From Pseudomonadota bacterium (GTDB taxonomy: Bacteria; Pseudomonadota; Alphaproteobacteria; Rhizobiales; Rhizobiaceae): a stretch of DNA of 7,413 nt. The stretch covers positions 1 to 7,413 of the forward strand of contig QGUU01000113.1 in NCBI GenBank assembly GCA_003242525.1. The letters run 5' to 3'. Of the stretch, positions 1 through 5,415 are shown piece after piece (the stretch's first letter is position 1; each line of letters opens with the position of its first letter). The position numbers and the translations under genes were made by a program. Below the pieces are notes generated by a model. The model had not been told where the DNA came from, did no database searches, and saw only the letters and a program-made list of their open reading frames with translations.

Positions 1-667
1 CTCGACCGGGATTCTGACGGAGAAGGCCCAGTTCGCCAGGCCGGAGGGCGGAATCGGCTTTTCCCCGGATGTGGGCGGCAGTCACATGCGGGCGCCGCTG
101 GGTCCCTACGGAATGTACCGGGCGTTGACCGGGACCCGCATCGGTCCGGGCGATGCGCTGGGCAGCGGGCTGGCCACCCACACGATACCCGCCACACAGC
201 AGGATGCCCTGACAAGCGCATTGATCGAGAGTGGCGATCCCGAGACAACGCTGGCCGCATTTTCAAGCCCGGTCGCTCGTGAGACGGATAGCTCTGCGCT
301 GGCGGCGATCGACACTCATTTTTCCAAGCCCTCGCTTGAAGCGGTCGTCGAAAGCCTCGCCATGGCGTCGGACGAGTTCTCCGCGCAGACGCTGGCGACG
401 ATCCGCTCGCGCTCGCCTACCAGCCTGGCCGTCACCTTCCGGCAGATCCGGATGGCGCAGGGCCTTTCGATGGCGGAATGCATGAACATGGAGTTCCGCA
501 TTCTCAACCGCATGCTTGCCGGTCACGATTTCTACGAAGGCATTCGGGCCGCGATTGTCGACAAGGATCGGCAGCCGAAATGGCGGCCAGCCGAGTTGAG
601 CGAAGTGAAGGCGGCCGATGTCGACGCCTATTTCGCGCCACTGGGCGAGCAGGAACTGGGGCTGTGA
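1..667 (+). CDS. 3-hydroxyisobutyryl-CoA hydrolase-like protein (ECH_2 family), C-terminal part
   Basis: Open reading frame entering from the left edge (first whole codon at base 2) and ending at TGA 665-667; 221 residues are visible of a protein usually near 350, so about the first third, including the oxyanion-hole region, lies outside. Seen: the crotonase-fold block PEGGIGFSPDVGGSH at fragment residues 14-28, whose Glu15 and Asp23 are spaced (E+8=D) like the catalytic Glu/Asp pair of human HIBCH; then an LTGTRI..GDAL..GLATH stretch and the C-terminal HDFYEGIRA..DKD..PKW block around residues 175-193, characteristic of HIBCH rather than plain enoyl-CoA hydratase. Known family role: hydrolysis of 3-hydroxyisobutyryl-CoA to 3-hydroxyisobutyrate in cytosolic valine breakdown. 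Substrate is inferred; it could be another CoA thioester. The DUF6163 gene overlaps its stop. Upstream neighbours such as a hydroxyisobutyrate dehydrogenase cannot be checked here. Confidence 0.88.
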   Translation, partial: STGILTEKAQFARPEGGIGFSPDVGGSHMRAPLGPYGMYRALTGTRIGPGDALGSGLATHTIPATQQDALTSALIESGDPETTLAAFSSPVARETDSSALAAIDTHFSKPSLEAVVESLAMASDEFSAQTLATIRSRSPTSLAVTFRQIRMAQGLSMAECMNMEFRILNRMLAGHDFYEGIRAAIVDKDRQPKWRPAELSEVKAADVDAYFAPLGEQELGL

Positions 668-1086
668 GCGATCGCGCTGCAGGCCCGGCAATACTGGAAC
701 CATCTATGGCGGAGACGGCCTTCGCCTGGTTTCTGCGCCTTGTCGCCGTCTACTGCCTGTTCTTCGGCATATTGTACTGGGTCCGCCTGATCGGCATCTA
801 TCCCGGTACTGCATGGCGCTTTGATCTCATGCCGACGCACTGGCAGGTGGCGGCGAGCATGCTTGCCGTGCTTTTTCCTTTCGCGGCGGCGGGTCTGTGG
901 ATGCTGGCATCCTGGGGGCCGGTGATCTGGTTCCTTTGCGCCGTAACCGAGATCGTCATGTATGCCGGTTTTCCCGAGCTTTTCGGCCATCGTCCGTCAA
1001 CTGTGGCGGCTCATCTTTTAGTGGCTGCTATCTACATTACGTTTCGCATCGGCATTTATTGGCGCAAACGTCGCCGGTCGGAATGA
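664..1086 (+). CDS. DUF6163 family four-helix inner-membrane protein
   Basis: Small hydrophobic protein of 140 residues from GTG 664, which overlaps the preceding TGA as GTGA. This start is preferred because GCAGGAA (649-655) sits 8 nt upstream as a ribosome site and the overlap suggests translational coupling. An ATG at 706 would give 126 residues but has only a weak ribosome site. Four membrane segments are visible, roughly residues 22-44, 60-81, 83-103 and 112-132, followed by a strongly basic tail (RKRRRSE) that should stay in the cytoplasm. Conserved-looking pieces are YW-x-RLIG, the WRFDLMPTHW loop, LWMLASWGPVIWF and GFPELFG, which I recall from a Rhizobiales family annotated DUF6163. 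No catalytic or binding motif is apparent and the function is unknown. Its regular place just before ldtR in this order (recalled, not checked) hints at an envelope role, which is only inference. Confidence 0.82.
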   Translation: MSDRAAGPAILEPSMAETAFAWFLRLVAVYCLFFGILYWVRLIGIYPGTAWRFDLMPTHWQVAASMLAVLFPFAAAGLWMLASWGPVIWFLCAVTEIVMYAGFPELFGHRPSTVAAHLLVAAIYITFRIGIYWRKRRRSE

Positions 1087-1102
1087 CTTCAAGAAACGTT
1101 GG

Positions 1103-1114
1103 CTAAATCTTTAG
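1103..1114. repeat. Short inverted repeat CTAAA-TC-TTTAG
   Basis: A perfect 5-bp inverted repeat with a 2-base centre, in the AT-rich stretch 17 bp after the DUF6163 stop. It is too short to be a terminator. It could be half of a protein-binding site in the ldtR upstream region, or chance in AT-rich DNA. Confidence 0.25.
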
Positions 1115-1164
1115 GTTAATTTTCACCCCGCGGATGGGATTTCGTTAAGCCTGTTCTCAAGCCT

Positions 1165-1176
1165 CTTACCGGTAAG
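1165..1176. promoter_or_regulatory. Perfect 12-bp palindrome upstream of ldtR, candidate operator
   Basis: CTTACCGGTAAG is an exact 12-bp palindrome about 108 bp before the ldtR start codon, inside the 198-bp spacer separating ldtR from the previous gene. CAAG (1158-1161) and CTTG (1179-1182) flank it slightly asymmetrically and extend the dyad imperfectly. MarR-type dimers bind palindromes of about this size and commonly autoregulate, and LdtR is reported to bind its own promoter region. Assigning this palindrome to LdtR is inference; I do not recall the published LdtR motif well enough to compare. A weak -35-like TTGTTA (1180-1185) lies immediately downstream, but I see no convincing -10 partner. 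Confidence 0.35.
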
Positions 1177-1284
1177 CTCTTGTTAGCCTTGGCGTTTAAG
1201 TCGAATTTTATGGGTATTCGATAGGGTCGCGGTCAAGGTGAGAACAACAAAAAATCACCGGGCGACAAACGAGAGGCAAAGACA

Positions 1285-1800
1285 ATGATCAATCCGCGCC
1301 AGGCGGCCAAGACCGCCCCCGCATCCGACGACCGTCGCGAGGCCATCCGCTCACTCTACCTGGAATCGCTGCAACTGGTCGAGCGTCTTCACCGCCGTCT
1401 GCTCGACGTCATCAAGGACGAATTTGATCGCAACGGACGTTCCGACATCAACGCCATCCAGGCTCTCCTGCTCTTCAACATTGGCGATGCCGAGTTGACG
1501 GCCGGCGAACTGCGCTCGCGCGGCTACTATCTCGGCTCGAACGTATCCTACAACCTGAAGAAACTCGTGGAGCTGGGTTTCATCAACCACCAGCGCTCGC
1601 GCATAGACCGCCGGTCCGTGCGCATCTCGCTGACACCGAAGGGCCAGGAGGTCGCCGACGTGGTGGCCGGGCTCTATGAGCGCCACATCGGCTCGATCGA
1701 GCAGGTCGGCGGCATCAACCAGGAAGAGTTCAGGCAGATGAACCGCGCGCTGCAGCGGCTGGACCGCTTCTGGAATGACACCATCGCATATCGCATGTGA
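1285..1800 (+). CDS. ldtR: LdtR, MarR-family winged-helix transcriptional regulator
   Basis: Encodes 171 residues from ATG 1285, with a clear ribosome site GAGAGG (1271-1276) 8 nt upstream. Layout: N-terminal dimerisation helices (about 18-50, with LYLESLQLVERLHRRLLDVI), a helix-turn-helix at about 70-100 with recognition helix SNVSYNLKKLVELGF, a basic wing RSRIDRRSVRISLTPKG at about 104-120, and a C-terminal dimerisation helix to residue 171. This strongly resembles LdtR of Liberibacter asiaticus and Sinorhizobium, a MarR-type regulator that controls an L,D-transpeptidase gene and osmotic-stress tolerance and whose DNA binding is abolished by small ligands such as phloretin or benzbromarone. 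The transpeptidase next downstream supports the assignment. The long upstream spacer with a palindrome suggests autoregulation. Orthology is inferred from sequence memory and context, but the fit is good. Confidence 0.88.
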   Translation: MINPRQAAKTAPASDDRREAIRSLYLESLQLVERLHRRLLDVIKDEFDRNGRSDINAIQALLLFNIGDAELTAGELRSRGYYLGSNVSYNLKKLVELGFINHQRSRIDRRSVRISLTPKGQEVADVVAGLYERHIGSIEQVGGINQEEFRQMNRALQRLDRFWNDTIAYRM

Positions 1801-1807
1801 TGCGAGG

Positions 1808-1835
1808 GGGGCGGCGCCGAATGAGTCGCCGCCCC
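1808..1835 (+). terminator. GC-rich stem-loop just after ldtR, possible terminator
   Basis: GGGGCGGCG (1808-1816) pairs perfectly with CGCCGCCCC (1827-1835): a 9-bp all-GC stem with a 10-nt loop, starting 7 nt after the ldtR stop. No T-run follows, so it is not a classic intrinsic terminator. It may still stop or protect the 3' end of the ldtR transcript, and it argues that the transpeptidase has its own promoter. Confidence 0.5.
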
Positions 1836-1972
1836 GGATCAGCTGCCGGCGACGGGCTGTGCCGAAAATGCATCGGCTCGACTTCCTTTCGTGCACGGAG
1901 GCAAGCCATTTCACCGAGCGCCACGTTGCCGCCATATTCCGCGTGGAAGCGATGGAGGTGACGCGCTGCCCT

Positions 1973-2001
1973 GGCGGGCGGCTGCGCAGCCCGGCGGGCG
2001 G
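1973..2001. repeat. Direct repeat GGCGGGCGG around a 12-bp palindrome
   Basis: GGCGGGCGG occurs at 1973-1981 and again at 1993-2001, and the perfect palindrome GGCTGCGCAGCC occupies 1980-1991 across the end of the first copy. The repeat lies in the ldtR-ldt gap about 120-150 bp before the transpeptidase start. Its role is unknown; it may be only GC-rich low-complexity DNA. Confidence 0.35.
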
Positions 2002-2040
2002 AGACGTCTATGGCGACGCCCTGACGGTACCGGACATGGT

Positions 2041-2061
2041 TGGCACATTGTTAAGATGCCA
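2041..2061. promoter_or_regulatory. TGGCA-N11-TGCCA dyad upstream of the transpeptidase, candidate regulatory site
   Basis: TGGCA (2041-2045) and TGCCA (2057-2061) form an inverted repeat with an 11-base AT-rich centre containing TTGTTAAG, 60-80 bp before the chosen start codon. TTGGCA (2040-2045) could also serve as a -35 element, but no good -10 box follows at the expected distance. Geometry and position suit an activator or promoter site; the protein that would bind is unknown, LdtR being the obvious guess. Confidence 0.3.
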
Positions 2062-2120
2062 GCCTTACTGTGGTGGGCACCAGCCCGTTTGTTGAACCGA
2101 TCGAGATGTCTGGAAGTTCC

Positions 2121-3371
2121 ATGATTACCAGCCGCCGCCTGTTCCTTTCCGGTGTGACCGCTCTTGCCGCTTCCATGGTGACTCGGGGCGCGCAGGCACA
2201 GGACGTCATTTCCGACATACTGAGGGCTTCGGCCGGCGACTGGGTTGATACGTTCGACGCCCGCGCCACAGAAGGCGGAAAGGTCATCTCGAATGTGCCC
2301 ATTTTCAGCCCGCAGACCATCTCCTACACCGAAATGGCCATCGGTCAGTACCGCAACCTCGTCGCGCAGGGTGGTTGGCCCATGGTTCCGGCCACAAAGA
2401 AACTGCAGCTCGGCGTCGTCGACCCCGATGTGGCGGTCTTGCGCAGGCGCCTGATGGTTTCGGGCGACCTGCCACAGGGTGCCGGCATTTCCAACGCTTT
2501 CGATTCCTACGTTGATGCCGCGCTCAAGCGATTCCAGCTTCGCCACGGCCTGCCCGGCGACGGCATTACCGGCAAATACACCTATGCAGCCATGAACATC
2601 TCGCCTCTGGTCCGTCTGGGCCAGTTGGAGACCAATCTGGTACGCCTGCGCGCAATGGGCGGCTTCCTTGGCGATCGCTACGTCGTGGTCAATATTCCTG
2701 CCCAGCAGGTCGAGGCCGTGGAAAACGGCCGCGTGGTGCTGCGTCACGCCGCTGTTGTGGGCAAGGTGGACCGCCAGACGCCGATACTGAATTCCAAGAT
2801 AAACGAGATTATCGTCAATCCTTACTGGAACGCGCCGGTTTCGATCGTGCGCAAGGATATCATTCCGCTTATGCGGAAGAACCCGAACTACCTGAAGGAA
2901 AGCAAGATCCGCCTGCTTGCGCCGGATGGCAGCGAGGTCGATCCGATGACGATCGACTGGTCCACCGACGAGGCCGCCAAATATCGTTTCCGTCAGGATC
3001 CGGGCGCGATGAATGCAATGGCTTCGGTCAAGATCAACTTCCCGAGCCCCGACGGCGTCTACATGCACGATACGCCGCAGCAGAGCCTGTTCGGCAAGCT
3101 CATGCGCTTCGATTCTTCGGGCTGCGTGCGTGTCCAGAACGTGCGCGACCTCGTCACCTGGATCCTGCGCGACACCCCCGGTTGGGATCGCCAGCACTTC
3201 GAAGCCACGATCAAGACAGGCGAAACCGTGCCGGTCCAGGTCACCAATCCGGTTCCCGTCTACTTCACCTACATCTCGGCCTGGTCTACCGGCCCTGGTG
3301 TCGTCCAGTTCCGCGACGATATCTATGGCCGCGACGGGGTGGACGAGCTGCAGATCACCTCGGCACTCTAG
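2121..3371 (+). CDS. YcbB-type L,D-transpeptidase with twin-arginine signal
   Basis: Encodes 416 residues from ATG 2121, with GGAAG (2112-2116) just upstream. In-frame alternatives are ATG 2106 (421 residues) and GTG 2070. An N-terminal signal carries the Tat motif SRRLFL (residues 4-9), a hydrophobic stretch, then RGAQAQ with likely cleavage after AQA. A PG_binding_1-like peptidoglycan-binding segment spans about residues 101-158 (RFQLRHGLPGDGITGKYTYAAMN). The YkuD catalytic domain (about 185-358) has His316 in MHDTP and nucleophile Cys335 in SSGCVRV; the tail with PVPVYFTYISAW and VQFRDDIYGRD is typical of the YcbB/LdtD branch. The family makes 3-3 (mDap-mDap) crosslinks in peptidoglycan or attaches proteins to it, acting in the periplasm. 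It is the probable target of LdtR two features upstream and corresponds to LdtP-type enzymes; all key residues seen are intact. Tat rather than Sec export is inferred from the motif. Confidence 0.9.
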   Translation: MITSRRLFLSGVTALAASMVTRGAQAQDVISDILRASAGDWVDTFDARATEGGKVISNVPIFSPQTISYTEMAIGQYRNLVAQGGWPMVPATKKLQLGVVDPDVAVLRRRLMVSGDLPQGAGISNAFDSYVDAALKRFQLRHGLPGDGITGKYTYAAMNISPLVRLGQLETNLVRLRAMGGFLGDRYVVVNIPAQQVEAVENGRVVLRHAAVVGKVDRQTPILNSKINEIIVNPYWNAPVSIVRKDIIPLMRKNPNYLKESKIRLLAPDGSEVDPMTIDWSTDEAAKYRFRQDPGAMNAMASVKINFPSPDGVYMHDTPQQSLFGKLMRFDSSGCVRVQNVRDLVTWILRDTPGWDRQHFEATIKTGETVPVQVTNPVPVYFTYISAWSTGPGVVQFRDDIYGRDGVDELQITSAL

Positions 3372-3388
3372 AATTACTGGCCTCCGAG

Positions 3389-3418
3389 CGCGGCGCAGAT
3401 TCCAGGGTCTGCGTCGCG
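3389..3418 (+). terminator. Strong 11-bp hairpin between the transpeptidase gene and glyA
   Basis: CGCGGCGCAGA (3389-3399) pairs with TCTGCGTCGCG (3408-3418), 11 bp with one G-T pair, around the 8-nt loop TTCCAGGG, starting 17 nt after the transpeptidase stop. No T-run follows. It probably marks the end of the ldt transcript and separates it from glyA, either as a Rho-assisted terminator or a 3'-end stabiliser. A second, weaker dyad (GGCGC-AAA 3418-3425 with TTT-C-GCGCC 3438-3446) follows it directly. Confidence 0.6.
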
Positions 3419-3518
3419 GCGCAAACCGGCCAGCAAATTTCGCGCCCCATACGTGGCAGGGACGGGGTAACTGTGTTAAGGCCCCCGCAGTCTTTTCCGG
3501 CAGTAAGGATTTCCCGCC

Positions 3519-4832
3519 ATGGCCACTTCGACGGTCGCGTCAACTTCGCTCGAATCCTTTTTCGAAACGCCACTTGCCGACGCCGATCCCGAGATCTTCG
3601 GGGCCATTCGCAACGAGCTTGGCCGGCAGCGGCATGAGATTGAGCTGATCGCCTCGGAAAACATCGTCTCGCGCGCCGTGCTTGAGGCGCAAGGGTCGAT
3701 CATGACCAACAAATATGCCGAGGGCTATCCGGGCAAGCGCTACTACGGCGGCTGTCAGTTCGTTGACGTCGCCGAGGAGCTGGCGATCGAGCGCGCAAAG
3801 AAGCTGTTCGGGTGCAATTTTGCCAATGTGCAGCCCAATTCCGGCAGTCAGATGAACCAGGCCGTGTTCCTCGCGCTGCTGCAGCCCGGCGATACCTTCA
3901 TGGGCCTGGACCTCAATTCCGGCGGCCACCTGACGCATGGCTCGCCGGTCAACATGAGCGGCAAGTGGTTCAAGGTTGTTTCCTACGGAGTGCGCCGCGA
4001 CGACCATCTGCTTGACATGGACGAGGTCGAGAAAAAGGCGCATGAGCACAAGCCGAAGCTGATCCTGGCTGGCGGCACGGCCTATTCGCGCGTCTGGGAC
4101 TGGAAGCGCTTCCGCGAGATCGCCGACTCCATCGGAGCCTACCTGATGGTGGACATGGCCCACATCGCCGGCCTCGTTGCGGCCGGGGTGCATCCGTCTC
4201 CGCTGCCGCACGCCCATGTGGTCACGACCACCACGCACAAGAGCCTGCGCGGCCCGCGCGGTGGCATGATCCTGACCAATGATGAGGATATGGCCAAGAA
4301 GATCAATTCGGCGGTCTTCCCCGGCCTGCAGGGTGGTCCGCTGATGCATGTCATTGCCGCCAAGGCGGTGGCCCTGGGCGAGGCCCTACAGCCCAGCTTC
4401 AAGGTCTATGCGCAGAATGTCGTCGCCAACGCCAAGGCGCTGGCTTCAAGTCTGCAGGAAACCGGGCTCGATATCGTCTCCGGCGGCACCGACAACCACC
4501 TGATGCTGGTCGATCTCCGGCCCAAGAACGCCACGGGCAAGCGCGCCGAGGCTGCTCTCGGACGCGCCAACATCACCTGCAACAAGAACGGAATCCCGTT
4601 TGATCCGGAAAAGCCGTTTGTTACTTCCGGAATCCGCCTGGGTACGCCGGCCTGCACCACCCGCGGCTTCGGCCAGGCCGAGTTCCGCGAGGTCGGCCAG
4701 CTGATCGCCGAAGTGCTCGACGGCCTCAAGGCGGCGAATTCCGACGAAGGCAATGCCGCCGTCGAGGCAGCTGTGAAGGCGAGGGTGACCGCGCTCACCG
4801 ACCGCTTCCCGCTCTATCCCTATCTGGGCTAG
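3519..4832 (+). CDS. glyA: Serine hydroxymethyltransferase
   Basis: Encodes 437 residues from ATG 3519, with AAGGA (3505-3509) 9 nt upstream; the length is normal for rhizobial SHMT. It is a PLP fold-type I enzyme that converts serine plus tetrahydrofolate to glycine plus 5,10-methylene-tetrahydrofolate in the cytosol, supplying one-carbon units. Diagnostic motifs: LIASENIVS near the N-terminus; [26 protein letters not shown]; the substrate-binding loop [36 protein letters not shown]; and the PLP-lysine block [14 protein letters not shown], with the Schiff-base lysine at residue 241. The C-terminal [15 protein letters not shown] holds the Arg that binds the substrate carboxylate. No key residue is missing. 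It has its own leader of about 147 bp with a hairpin before it, so it probably has its own promoter, although none is obvious by eye. nrdR follows after 115 bp. Confidence 0.98.
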   Translation: MATSTVASTSLESFFETPLADADPEIFGAIRNELGRQRHEIELIASENIVSRAVLEAQGSIMTNKYAEGYPGKRYYGGCQFVDVAEELAIERAKKLFGCNFANVQPNSGSQMNQAVFLALLQPGDTFMGLDLNSGGHLTHGSPVNMSGKWFKVVSYGVRRDDHLLDMDEVEKKAHEHKPKLILAGGTAYSRVWDWKRFREIADSIGAYLMVDMAHIAGLVAAGVHPSPLPHAHVVTTTTHKSLRGPRGGMILTNDEDMAKKINSAVFPGLQGGPLMHVIAAKAVALGEALQPSFKVYAQNVVANAKALASSLQETGLDIVSGGTDNHLMLVDLRPKNATGKRAEAALGRANITCNKNGIPFDPEKPFVTSGIRLGTPACTTRGFGQAEFREVGQLIAEVLDGLKAANSDEGNAAVEAAVKARVTALTDRFPLYPYLG

Positions 4833-4841
4833 GCAGGCGCT

Positions 4842-4880
4842 GGCGACAGGAGCGTTGCATCGCTATGTTGAGGCGACAGG
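4842..4880. repeat. Direct repeat GGCGACAGG, two copies 30 bp apart
   Basis: GGCGACAGG occurs at 4842-4850 and 4872-4880 in the glyA-nrdR spacer, exact over 9 bases and different on both sides. Its reverse complement occurs once at 4913-4921, so either copy can pair with that segment in RNA. Confidence 0.6.
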
Positions 4881-4921
4881 CCGCTTTGCCTTGCCGGCAA
4901 AAGCACACTAAGCCTGTCGCC
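4872..4921 (+). terminator. Two-tier stem-loop between glyA and nrdR (terminator or leader structure)
   Basis: GGCGACAGGC (4872-4881) and GCCTGTCGCC (4912-4921) form a perfect 10-bp outer stem. Inside it, GCTTTGCC (4883-4890) pairs with GGCAAAAGC (4896-4904) as an 8-bp inner stem with one bulged A and a 5-nt loop. The structure ends 26 nt before the nrdR start and has no T-run after it. It may end or protect the glyA message, or act as an nrdR 5' leader. A second copy of the left arm at 4842-4850 could compete for the right arm. Confidence 0.5.
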
Positions 4922-4947
4922 CATCCGACTCGCGAGCAAGGCTTTCC

Positions 4948-5415
4948 ATGCGCTGTCCCTATTGCCAGTCCGAAGATACACAGGTGAAGGATTCCCGCCC
5001 CGCCGAAGACGGCGCGGCGATCCGGCGGCGACGCGTCTGTCCCGACTGCGGCGGCCGCTTCACCACTTTTGAAAGGGTGCAGTTGCGTGATCTTGTGGTG
5101 GTCAAGAAATCCGGCCGCAAGGTTCCGTTCGACCGTGACAAGCTCGCCCGCTCGATAGAGATCGCCGTCAGGAAGCGCAATGTCGATCCCGAGCGTATCG
5201 ACCGTGCAGTAACCGGTATCGTGCGCCAGCTCGAAAGCTCGGGGGAGACGGAAGTTCCCTCCGCGGAGATTGGCCGGCTGGTCATGGAGGCGCTGAAGGC
5301 GCTGGACGATGTTGCCTATGTCCGTTTCGCCTCCGTTTATCGCAACTTCCGCGAAGCCAAGGATTTCCATGAATTGCTTGGCGAGTTGAAGGGTGACGAG
5401 GAACCGGCAGCGTGA
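4948..5415 (+). CDS. nrdR: NrdR, ATP-cone repressor of ribonucleotide reductase genes
   Basis: Encodes 155 residues from ATG 4948, with GCAAGG ending 6 nt upstream; the size is standard for the family (about 150-160). The N-terminal zinc ribbon is complete: CPYC at residues 3-6 and CPDC at 31-34, with the basic run RRRR between. The ATP-cone follows at about residues 46-136, beginning [18 protein letters not shown] and including the conserved [17 protein letters not shown] block. Known role: cytoplasmic nucleotide-sensing repressor that binds NrdR boxes before nrd operons when dATP is high, controlling dNTP supply. No NrdR-box pair was noticed in this window, so its targets lie elsewhere. Its stop overlaps the ribD start, the usual nrdR-rib arrangement in proteobacteria. 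The end is charged, then EEPAA. Confidence 0.98.
   Translation: MRCPYCQSEDTQVKDSRPAEDGAAIRRRRVCPDCGGRFTTFERVQLRDLVVVKKSGRKVPFDRDKLARSIEIAVRKRNVDPERIDRAVTGIVRQLESSGETEVPSAEIGRLVMEALKALDDVAYVRFASVYRNFREAKDFHELLGELKGDEEPAA

Larger units (their letters stand above)
1836..2120. other. Intergenic region between ldtR and the L,D-transpeptidase gene, no supported gene
   Basis: About 285 bp without a convincing gene. Two short + strand frames cross it (ATG 1868 and ATG 1891) but neither has a ribosome site or recognisable sequence. The left part is GC-rich and carries two copies of GGCGGGCGG (1973-1981 and 1993-2001, 20-bp period) around a palindrome GGCTGCGCAGCC (1980-1991). The right part (about 2035-2070) is more AT-rich and is the likeliest place for the transpeptidase promoter and for an LdtR site. 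Confidence 0.6.

Noticed and set aside
478..663. Upstream extension of the DUF6163 frame to ATG 478
   Set aside because: It would overlap the hydrolase gene by nearly 190 bp and adds low-complexity basic sequence; GTG 664 has a ribosome site and gives the expected family length.
1144..1149. GTTAAG recurring upstream of ldtR (1144-1149), ldt (2050-2055) and glyA (3475-3480)
   Set aside because: A 6-mer at inconsistent distances (about -141, -71 and -44 from the starts), without the spaced second half-site needed for a CtrA box, is most likely chance in AT-richer spacers.
1775..2124. Two overlapping + strand frames (77 and 106 codons) in the ldtR-ldt gap
   Set aside because: They start inside or just after ldtR without a ribosome site, have arginine- and proline-rich translations typical of random GC-rich DNA, and run into the transpeptidase upstream region.
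1911..3197. Long minus-strand reading frame of 428 codons antisense to the transpeptidase gene
   Set aside because: It mirrors a strongly supported + strand gene in GC-rich DNA, its translation has no recognisable domain, and the + strand product has intact catalytic motifs.
3540..4349. Minus-strand reading frame of 269 codons inside glyA
   Set aside because: It is a shadow of the highly conserved SHMT coding sequence, with no ribosome site or family resemblance.
4927..4936. GACTC (CcrM-type GANTC site) and palindrome CTCGCGAG just before the nrdR ribosome site
   Set aside because: This is a single GANTC and an 8-bp GC palindrome, both frequent by chance; nothing ties them to cell-cycle control here.
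4833..4947. NrdR boxes in the spacer before nrdR
   Set aside because: No AT-rich 16-bp palindromic pair of the NrdR type is present; the dyads there are GC-rich RNA-like stems.
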